Below the pieces are notes generated by a model. It made no database searches, was not told the DNA's origin, and worked only from the letters and a program-made list of their open reading frames with translations. The translations under genes were made by a program, and so were the position numbers. A stretch of DNA of 64,000 nucleotides from Corynebacterium glucuronolyticum (lineage in GTDB: Bacteria > Actinomycetota > Actinomycetes > Mycobacteriales > Mycobacteriaceae). Positions 58,444 through 64,000 of this stretch are shown one piece after another; the stretch's first letter is position 1; each line of letters starts with the position of its first letter. The stretch spans positions 62,001-126,000 of the forward strand of contig JALFAQ010000002.1 in NCBI GenBank assembly GCA_022772305.1, read 5' to 3'.

Positions 58444-59007
58444 GTGGCAACTACCGCTGATTTCAAGAACGGTCTTGTGCTCAAGCAAGACAACAAACTG
58501 CAGCAGATCATTGAGTTCCAGCACGTGAAGCCTGGCAAGGGCCCGGCCTTCGTACGCACGAAGCTCAAGGACGTTGTCACCGGTAAGGTCACCGACAAGA
58601 CGTTCAACGCCGGTGTGAAGGTGGAGACCGCCACCGTCGACCGTCGCGATATGACCTACCTCTACAACGACGGCAGCGCCTACGTCATGATGGACGACAA
58701 GACCTTCGAGCAGGTTGAGGTTGCTCCCGAGAAGATCGGTGAGCCGGCTCGCTTCCTCAAGGAGAACATGCCTGTCGAGGTTTCCTTCCACGAGGGTGAG
58801 GTTCTGTTTGCAAACCTTCCCACCTCTGTCGAGCTAGAGATCGCTCACACCGATCCGGGTCTGCAGGGCGATCGCTCCACTGGTGGCACGAAGCCCGCTG
58901 AACTGGAGACTGGCGCGGAGATCCAGGTTCCTCTGTTCCTGGAGACCGGCAACATTGTAAAGGTTGATACTCGGGACGGCTCCTACCTTTCCAGGGTTCA
59001 GAACTAA
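58444..59007 (+). CDS. efp: Elongation factor P
   Basis: 187 residues, exactly the usual length, with three beta-barrel domains. [19 protein letters not shown] includes the PGKG tip whose Lys reaches the peptidyl-transferase centre to relieve stalling at proline runs. The C-terminus has [20 protein letters not shown], the family signature. The start is GTG 58444 because AAGGAG lies 10 bases upstream and homologues begin at ATTADFKNG. Confidence 0.97.
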   Translation: MATTADFKNGLVLKQDNKLQQIIEFQHVKPGKGPAFVRTKLKDVVTGKVTDKTFNAGVKVETATVDRRDMTYLYNDGSAYVMMDDKTFEQVEVAPEKIGEPARFLKENMPVEVSFHEGEVLFANLPTSVELEIAHTDPGLQGDRSTGGTKPAELETGAEIQVPLFLETGNIVKVDTRDGSYLSRVQN

Positions 59008-59011
59008 AACC

Positions 59012-59980
59012 TTGAGCGAACAAAATAACCACGCAAAACATGGTGCCCGCTACAAAGCGCGGCGCCATGCTGCAGAAATCCTGTTTGAAGCTGAGGCACG
59101 GGATATCGATCCGGTGGAAGTGACTCGCACTCGCGAGGAGCTTTCTAACGGTCCGGATCCGGTGACCGCGCCTGTGCGTCCCTACACTAGGGACATCATT
59201 GAGGGGGTTGCCGTCAACCTGGACCTCATTGATTTCGCTATTGAGCGGGAACTGGCTGAAACGGATTGGACCTTTGACCGACTTCCCGGTGTCGACCGCG
59301 CCGTTTTGCGCGTGGCCACGTGGGAGCTGTTGTACAACAGTGACGACGTGCCCCAGAAGACTGCGGTTACGCAGGCTGTTGAGCTGGTAAGCGAACTCTC
59401 CACCGACGATTCGCCTGCCTATGTCAACGCAGTCTTGGATGCGATGTGGAAAAACCCGGAGTCGCCCGCTGATGCTCTCGCACGCGCGGAAGCAGAGGCA
59501 GAAGAGGCACGCCTCGAAGCTGAGCGCGAGGCTGAAGAGCGTCGCGCCGAGGCTGAAGCGCGCGCTGCAGAGAACGCTGCATTCACCATCGAGGGATTGG
59601 AAGCAGAAGACGATTCCTTCGCTGTGGACCGTGAGTTCACCCCGGAGGAATCAGCGGACGAGGGGCTCTCGGGCGCTGAGGGCACGGTGGAGCCGGAGAT
59701 CGGTGTTGTCAGTGGCTTGGCGCATACCTTTAGCTATTCCGCAGCCTCCGACTCCCCGGAGTCCGCTGGGGCAACTGAGGTGACAACTCCAGAGCCTGCT
59801 ATCTCGGGAAGCGAGATGGAAGAATCCAACGACACCGATGACGGGACTTCTGATGAAGAACCATCTCGTGGTGAGGCAGACACTCACGAGTCACCCGCCG
59901 AAGAAGCAGCGCCAGCTAGCGACGACGCGGATCGCCCCGTCGATGCTCCTACACACGAGGACGCTTCCACGGAAGAGTAG
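59012..59980 (+). CDS. nusB: Transcription antitermination factor NusB with a long acidic C-terminus
   Basis: Residues 1-147 form the helical NusB core: RYKARRHAAEILFEAEARD, the VNLDLIDFAIERELA segment and WDRLPGVDRAVLR-type region (here FDRLPGVDRAVLRVATWELLY), then TDDSPAYVNAVLDAMW. NusB with NusE binds boxA RNA for rRNA antitermination. Residues about 148-322 are an acidic, low-complexity extension: first an Ala/Glu/Arg helical run, then Ser/Thr/Glu/Asp-rich sequence, doubling the normal length. The start is TTG 59012, 4 bases after efp; the ribosome-binding site is weak, suggesting coupling. A strong terminator follows. Confidence 0.93.
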   Translation: MSEQNNHAKHGARYKARRHAAEILFEAEARDIDPVEVTRTREELSNGPDPVTAPVRPYTRDIIEGVAVNLDLIDFAIERELAETDWTFDRLPGVDRAVLRVATWELLYNSDDVPQKTAVTQAVELVSELSTDDSPAYVNAVLDAMWKNPESPADALARAEAEAEEARLEAEREAEERRAEAEARAAENAAFTIEGLEAEDDSFAVDREFTPEESADEGLSGAEGTVEPEIGVVSGLAHTFSYSAASDSPESAGATEVTTPEPAISGSEMEESNDTDDGTSDEEPSRGEADTHESPAEEAAPASDDADRPVDAPTHEDASTEE

Positions 59981-59990
59981 GACATGGTGG

Positions 59991-60019
59991 AAAGAGCCGG
60001 AATTTTCCGGCTCTTTTTC
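59991..60019 (+). terminator. Rho-independent terminator after nusB
   Basis: AAAGAGCCGG, AATTTT loop, CCGGCTCTTTTT. Confidence 0.92.
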
Positions 60020-60118
60020 ATGTGCCTAAAGGGGAATCATGCGCAGGCGAGCTTGAGTTGGTGAAAAACCTGCCCCAAACCAACACAGCTGGGCGCACAC
60101 GCTGGTACTTTTGACGGT

Positions 60119-60970
60119 ATGGCTAAATTCAGCACTGAAGATGCACTCGATCTCGCCGTCGGACCACATTTCCGTTTGGAAGACGTTGATCCGGACTCCA
60201 CACCCAACTTCGATTGGGACGAGGATGACTGGAAAGAATACTTCCACAAGCACGACGACGAACTGGGCGATCTACAGGAAAAGCTGTACGCAAACTACCG
60301 TGCGGAGGTGGAGGGAACACCGAACATCCTCTTGGTGCTACAAGGAATGGATACCTCCGGAAAGGGTGGCATGATCCGCCATGTGGTGAGCGTTCTTGAC
60401 CCGCAGGGGGTGTCGATTTCCTCGTTTGGCAAACCAACAGAGGAGGAGCTCCAGCACGATTTCTTGTGGCGCGTGGAAAAGAAGCTGCCCCAGCCAGGCT
60501 TCATCGGGGTTTTCGACCGCTCGCACTACGAGGATATCCTCGTACAGCGCGTCAATGAGATGGCTCCAGCGGAAGAGATCGAGCGCCGGTACGGTGCCAT
60601 TGCACAGTGGGAAGCAAAGCTTGTACAAAATGGCACCAGAATCATCAAGGTGATGCTGCACATTTCTCGTGACTTCCAGGAAGAGAACCTGCTGGAGCGC
60701 ATTGAGCGCGAGGATAAACACTGGAAATATAATCCCGATGACATTACCGAGCGCGCTAAGTGGGATGACTACATGGAGGCCTACCAGATCGCTTTGACCC
60801 GTACCTCAACTGCGACGGCACCGTGGTACTGCGTCCCCTCTGACAACAAGCCGTATGCGCGAATGGTGGTGAAGTACCTTTTGCTTAACGAACTGCGCGC
60901 CATGAATCTGAGCTGGCCGGAAGCGGACTTCGACCCGAAGGAGGAGAAAAAACGCTTGAAGGATTCCTAA
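60119..60970 (+). CDS. ppk2: Polyphosphate kinase 2 family protein
   Basis: PPK2-type P-loop kinase: Walker A QGMDTSGKGGMIRH, Walker B region GFIGVFDRSHYEDILVQRV, lid-like RIEREDKHWKYNPDD, and PWYCVPSDNKPYARMVVKYLLL at the end. Such enzymes transfer phosphate between polyphosphate and nucleotides. The single-domain length of 283 fits classes I or III; the preferred nucleotide cannot be told from sequence. TACTTT lies 7 bases before the ATG with no clear Shine-Dalgarno sequence, so the mRNA may be nearly leaderless. A hairpin with a T-run follows. Confidence 0.92.
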   Translation: MAKFSTEDALDLAVGPHFRLEDVDPDSTPNFDWDEDDWKEYFHKHDDELGDLQEKLYANYRAEVEGTPNILLVLQGMDTSGKGGMIRHVVSVLDPQGVSISSFGKPTEEELQHDFLWRVEKKLPQPGFIGVFDRSHYEDILVQRVNEMAPAEEIERRYGAIAQWEAKLVQNGTRIIKVMLHISRDFQEENLLERIEREDKHWKYNPDDITERAKWDDYMEAYQIALTRTSTATAPWYCVPSDNKPYARMVVKYLLLNELRAMNLSWPEADFDPKEEKKRLKDS

Positions 60971-61040
60971 CGGAAGGTGCTTAGAAACCTCTTTGGCCAA
61001 ACTCCAATTCATTCTGTTCGTTGAGACGGGAGAATACGAC

Positions 61041-61083
61041 AACGTCCTGCACGCAAAGTACGCGGGCAGGACGTTTTCCTTTA
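61041..61083 (+). terminator. Rho-independent terminator after ppk2
   Basis: The arms AACGTCCTGC and GCAGGACGTT, with additional inner CGC/GCG pairing, end in TTTTCCTTTATT. Confidence 0.8.
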
Positions 61084-61126
61084 TTCAGTTGGTGAGCGCA
61101 GTGAGTGCAGTAAGCGATCTGTCCCG

Positions 61127-61624
61127 CTACAGATGCTGCCTGATCTCTGAGGCCTCGCGGGCAAGGATGCCGTGGGAGGCAACGATACCGGTGTACGCCA
61201 TGTGTAGTTCCTGGGTGAGTTGCTGATCAGTGAGCCCCGCGCCGGTGAGGATTTCATATTCGATGCGTGCCACAGGCTCGGTATCCACATCGGCGATGAC
61301 GGCCTTGATGCCATAGATTCGGGAGTTGACGGTGTTGGCTGCCAGGTAGTCGGCAGTGAAAGTGGAATCATCTACCTCTTCGCCGGCAGTGTTGAGACGG
61401 CGGTCGGAGCGAACAATCATCGCAGCAGTGGAGAACTGTGCAACGAGAGTATCGAACCCGTTGAGGTTGACTTTCCACACGGTCGGCTTGAACGCAGGTG
61501 GATTCGCATCATCCTCCTGGCCCGCGACAGGCCCTGTTGTCGGGAGTTCTACGGCGGTAAGCGTGACATCGTTGGCTGCGGAGGCGGAGACGATGCGGTC
61601 TGGGGTGACTTCAGTTGGTTCCAT
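61127..61624 (-). CDS. YbjN-domain protein A
   Basis: 165 residues, no signal peptide and no transmembrane helix. The central region (WKVNLNGFDTLVAQFSTAAMIVRSDRR and ADYLAANTVNSRIYGIKAVIADVD) and the helical end fit the YbjN / type III chaperone-like fold, which binds protein partners and has no known enzyme activity. It lies 59 bases after a second protein of the same kind (61684-62136), same strand, so the two probably form an operon and may dimerise. GAAGGA lies about 11 bases before the ATG. Confidence 0.75.
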   Translation of the reverse strand: MEPTEVTPDRIVSASAANDVTLTAVELPTTGPVAGQEDDANPPAFKPTVWKVNLNGFDTLVAQFSTAAMIVRSDRRLNTAGEEVDDSTFTADYLAANTVNSRIYGIKAVIADVDTEPVARIEYEILTGAGLTDQQLTQELHMAYTGIVASHGILAREASEIRQHL

Positions 61625-61683
61625 TGTCCAGTGGTCCTTCGTTAATTGGTTGGCCTCGATTGTCTGGTTTCAGTGCGTGTCTG

Positions 61684-62136
61684 TTAGGCGGGACTGCCGT
61701 CTTCGTTCCAATCCACGGCCTCAGGGAAAATACTGGCCAGCCATTGTGTGGCGTTGCCACACTGCTCGATTGTGGTGAGTAACCAGGCGCCAAGTTGGTT
61801 ATCGCTGAGTCCGTAGGTGGCATCGGTGCCTCGGCGGAGGAAGACGCTGAGGCTATCGCCTTGCTTCTCAAAACTCATGGTGGGGAACACCTGGGTCTCA
61901 TTGAATGTCGTGCACGCCGAGAGCAATTGTGCCGACCTGTCGATGGGGAGGGCACCCCGCCAGACTCCCGTAGCAGTGAGTTGATCGGAAGCCAGAGTGA
62001 ATTGGATGACGATGTCGCTGAATCCGACGAGGAGGTTGTCGCCACGTAGCTCCGAGCGGATCCTGTTGTCCGAAAGGAGCTGGATCGCTCTCTGTGGGGT
62101 GTACGGGGTCGGTGTGGTTGAGTTCATGGGTTCCAT
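61684..62136 (-). CDS. YbjN-domain protein B
   Basis: 150 residues, soluble. Segments SDIVIQFTLASDQLTATGVW, QLLSACTTFNETQVFPTMSFEKQGDSLSVFLRR and NQLGAWLLTTIEQCGNATQWLASIFPE match the YbjN / chaperone-like fold. It is the first gene of a two-gene unit with 61127-61624. Starts at ATG 62136 or ATG 62127 are both in frame, and neither has a clear ribosome-binding site. The function is unknown. Confidence 0.75.
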   Translation of the reverse strand: MEPMNSTTPTPYTPQRAIQLLSDNRIRSELRGDNLLVGFSDIVIQFTLASDQLTATGVWRGALPIDRSAQLLSACTTFNETQVFPTMSFEKQGDSLSVFLRRGTDATYGLSDNQLGAWLLTTIEQCGNATQWLASIFPEAVDWNEDGSPA

Positions 62137-62291
62137 GGTCTCACAGATTCGGTGTGACCCGCGTCGCCGGGCGAGGTATGGGGGCTACAGGGTGCAAAAA
62201 ATTGAGGTATGCGGAAGAAGTTATGTACTGGTTTGTGACATAGCGTGGTAGCATGTGCGAAAGAAAAGTACATATTTTTTACACCAGACAA

Positions 62292-62324
62292 CCTTTAACG
62301 GACCGCACAGAGAGGCGGGGAAGG
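62292..62324 (+). promoter_or_regulatory. PyrR-binding RNA hairpin covering the pyrR ribosome-binding site
   Basis: The leader folds as CCTT (62292-62295) with AAGG (62321-62324), and CCGC (62303-62306) with GCGG, leaving the loop segment CAGAGA (62308-62313) followed by GG. CAGAGA fits the CNGNGA hexaloop and the AGAGAGG string known for PyrR-binding loops. The AAGG arm is part of the Shine-Dalgarno sequence AAGGGGG, so bound PyrR would block translation, as reported for mycobacteria. Confidence 0.72.
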
Positions 62325-62332
62325 GGGTCACG

Positions 62333-62953
62333 ATGAGAAATGACGGTAGTCCTGCAGCAAGCAGGGAGACTACGGAGCTGCTAAACAGCGCCGATGTTTC
62401 CCGTACTATCGCACGCATCGCGCACCAGATTATTGAAAAAACTGCGCTCGACTCGGACGCGGTGCGTCCAGTTATTCTTCTGGGCATTCCTTCGGGCGGA
62501 GTGCCTCTGGCCAATCGCTTGGCCGATCTGATCAACACGTTTACTGGAGTTTCCGTTCCCGTAGGGGCTCTCGACATCACGCTCTATCGCGATGATCTTC
62601 GCAACAAACCGCACAGAGCTCTTCAACCCACCAAGATTCCTCGTGGAGGTATCGACGGTGCCGTTGTCGTGCTTGTCGACGACGTCCTGTTTTCGGGGCG
62701 CACAATTCGTGCGGCACTCGATGCTCTCCGTGACATCGGTCGGGCGGAGGAAGTCCAGCTCGCCGTTCTTGTTGACCGCGGTCACCGGCAGCTGCCGATC
62801 CGCGCGGACTATGTGGGAAAGAACATCCCCACCTCCCGCAGCGAGGATGTCATCTGCAAGCTGAAAGAGCTGGACGATGAAGACAGCGTCGTGCTGATTC
62901 GGGGAGAAAGCGCAACAGAAAACACCACGAGCGCCCCAGCGAAGCGTCAGTAG
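62333..62953 (+). CDS. pyrR: Bifunctional pyrimidine regulatory protein PyrR / uracil phosphoribosyltransferase
   Basis: An RNA-binding regulator that senses UMP and also has uracil phosphoribosyltransferase activity. [54 protein letters not shown] (the PRPP loop) and [23 protein letters not shown] are all PyrR marks. The length of 206 is slightly above the usual 180-190 because of the ends. ATG 62333 follows AAGGGGG, which lies in a PyrR-type hairpin, suggesting autoregulation. The next gene is pyrC, not pyrB. Confidence 0.95.
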   Translation: MRNDGSPAASRETTELLNSADVSRTIARIAHQIIEKTALDSDAVRPVILLGIPSGGVPLANRLADLINTFTGVSVPVGALDITLYRDDLRNKPHRALQPTKIPRGGIDGAVVVLVDDVLFSGRTIRAALDALRDIGRAEEVQLAVLVDRGHRQLPIRADYVGKNIPTSRSEDVICKLKELDDEDSVVLIRGESATENTTSAPAKRQ

Positions 62954-62972
62954 CGCGAGGAAAGCAATTCAC

Positions 62973-64000
62973 ATGGAGAAAAAGAACGTGAATCTCATCA
63001 TCACCAATGTTCGACCCTACGGCGAGGGCGAACCGACGGATATTACCGTCGAGGATGGAACAATTACAGCCATTGGCTCGGCCGAGACGACGGACGGATA
63101 TGACATCGTCGACGGCAAGGGAGGCGTGCTGCTGCCTGGACTCGTGGATGTCCACGTCCACCTTCGTGAGCCTGGTCGAGAAAATACAGAGACTATCGAA
63201 ACCGGCTCGCGGGCGGCTGCGCGCGGTGGCTTCACCGCAGTCATGGCGATGGCCAATACGCAGCCCGTCGACGATAACCCGATTGTCGCTGAGGCCATCT
63301 ACCTCAAGGGCCGGGAATACGGCCTGGTCGATGTTCACCCGATCGGCTCGATAACCAAGGGGCTGGAAGGCAAGACGCTCACCGAGTTCGGTCTCATGAA
63401 GGATTCCATGGCTCACGTAACCATGTTTTCCGATGACGGCAAGTGCGTGGCCAACTCACAGCTCATGCGCCGTGCCCTCGAGTACGCTGCCGGCACCGAT
63501 GTTCTCCTCGCCCAGCACTGCGAGGACCCACTGCTTACCGAAGGCGCTTCCGCACACGAGGGGGCAGTTGCCGGAAGGCTTGGCCTTCGTGGCTGGCCCC
63601 GTGCAGCTGAGGAATCCATCGTCGCTCGCGACATGCTTCTCACACGTGATTACGGTGGACGCCTGCACCTTTGCCACCTGTCCACCACCGCATCGGCTGA
63701 CCTGGTGAAGTGGGGCAAGGAGCAGGGCATCAACGTCACCGCAGAGGTCACCCCGCATCACCTTCTGCTAACCGACGACCTGCTCGTCAACTACGACGGC
63801 ATCTTCAAAGTCAACCCGCCACTGCGTGAAAAGCACGACACCGAATCGCTGCGCCATGCGCTTCTCGACGGAACCATCGATGTTGTCGCCACTGACCACG
63901 CTCCACACGCGGCCGAGGATAAATGCGTGGAGTTCCAGAACGCTCGCCCCGGCATGCTCGGCCTGGAGACCTCTTTGGCGATCATCGCCGAGATCTTCGT
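62973..64000 (+). CDS. pyrC: Dihydroorotase, C-terminus beyond the window
   Basis: Type I amidohydrolase turning carbamoyl-aspartate into dihydroorotate. The frame starts at ATG 62973 (AGGAAAG about 8 bases upstream) and is open to the window edge. [15 protein letters not shown] carries the first two metal His, followed by the conserved Asn in MANTQPV, AQHCED, HLCHLST with a metal His, VTPHHLLL, and VVATDHAPH with the catalytic Asp. A GTG at 62988 is an alternative start. Separated from pyrR by only 19 bases, so both are in one operon. Confidence 0.95.
   Translation, partial: MEKKNVNLIITNVRPYGEGEPTDITVEDGTITAIGSAETTDGYDIVDGKGGVLLPGLVDVHVHLREPGRENTETIETGSRAAARGGFTAVMAMANTQPVDDNPIVAEAIYLKGREYGLVDVHPIGSITKGLEGKTLTEFGLMKDSMAHVTMFSDDGKCVANSQLMRRALEYAAGTDVLLAQHCEDPLLTEGASAHEGAVAGRLGLRGWPRAAEESIVARDMLLTRDYGGRLHLCHLSTTASADLVKWGKEQGINVTAEVTPHHLLLTDDLLVNYDGIFKVNPPLREKHDTESLRHALLDGTIDVVATDHAPHAAEDKCVEFQNARPGMLGLETSLAIIAEIF

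Overview
This window looks like a core chromosomal segment of a Corynebacterium (Corynebacteriales). The protein families and their order match the conserved mycobacterial/corynebacterial backbone: thrS - HIT - pgsA - patA - pimA, pdxS - tesB - pdxT - yebC - ruvCAB - yajC - secDF - lipoprotein - apt - rel - ppi - hisS - aspS - rarA - alaS - ruvX - mltG - aroE - prepilin peptidase - aroCKBQ - pepQ - efp - nusB, then pyrR - pyrC. Envelope genes for arabinogalactan (aftC) and phosphatidylinositol mannosides (pgsA, patA, pimA) support an arabinogalactan/PIM-containing actinobacterium. The species cannot be named from the sequence alone.

Layout: 1-2.3 kb holds the 5' part of aftC (minus strand) and three tRNA genes (Val-CAC, Gly-GCC, Cys-GCA). 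2.8-5.5 kb is a secreted metal/heme module: CopC, a PCuAC-type copper chaperone lipoprotein and a Tat-exported DyP peroxidase. 5.9-12.2 kb is thrS followed by the PIM pathway. 12.3-15.7 kb makes pyridoxal phosphate (pdxS, pdxT), with a pyroglutamyl-peptidase homologue and tesB in between. 16-19.7 kb is yebC-ruvCAB. 19.9-24.4 kb is yajC-secD-secF. 24.7-29.3 kb is a solute-binding lipoprotein, apt and bifunctional rel.

29.4-31.9 kb is a minus-strand pocket with two small, mutually related secreted proteins of unknown function and a membrane-anchored cyclophilin. 32.2-34.2 kb is a metallo-beta-lactamase-fold hydrolase and hisS. 34.6-40.4 kb is a minus-strand accessory block: L-serine dehydratase, a two-component flavin monooxygenase pair, a HEPN-like/CBS protein and a zinc metallopeptidase. 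40.8-50.6 kb is aspS, a kinase-fold protein with a degenerate catalytic loop, rarA, alaS, ruvX and mltG. 51-57 kb is the shikimate pathway (aroE, aroC, aroK, aroB, aroQ) with an A24 peptidase between aroE and aroC. 57.2-60 kb is pepQ, efp and nusB. 60-62.1 kb is a PPK2 kinase and two YbjN-domain proteins. 62.3 kb to the end is pyrR, preceded by a PyrR-type RNA hairpin, then pyrC, cut by the window edge; the expected pyrB is absent between them.

Most of the window is housekeeping. The points most worth a second look are the tandem secreted paralogues (one with a leaderless promoter), the HEPN-like/CBS fusion, the missing pyrB, acidic or basic extensions on NusB, RarA and RuvX, the kinase-fold protein lacking the usual catalytic Asp, and a short leader frame overlapping the thrS start. 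No CRISPR array, prophage or insertion sequence was seen.
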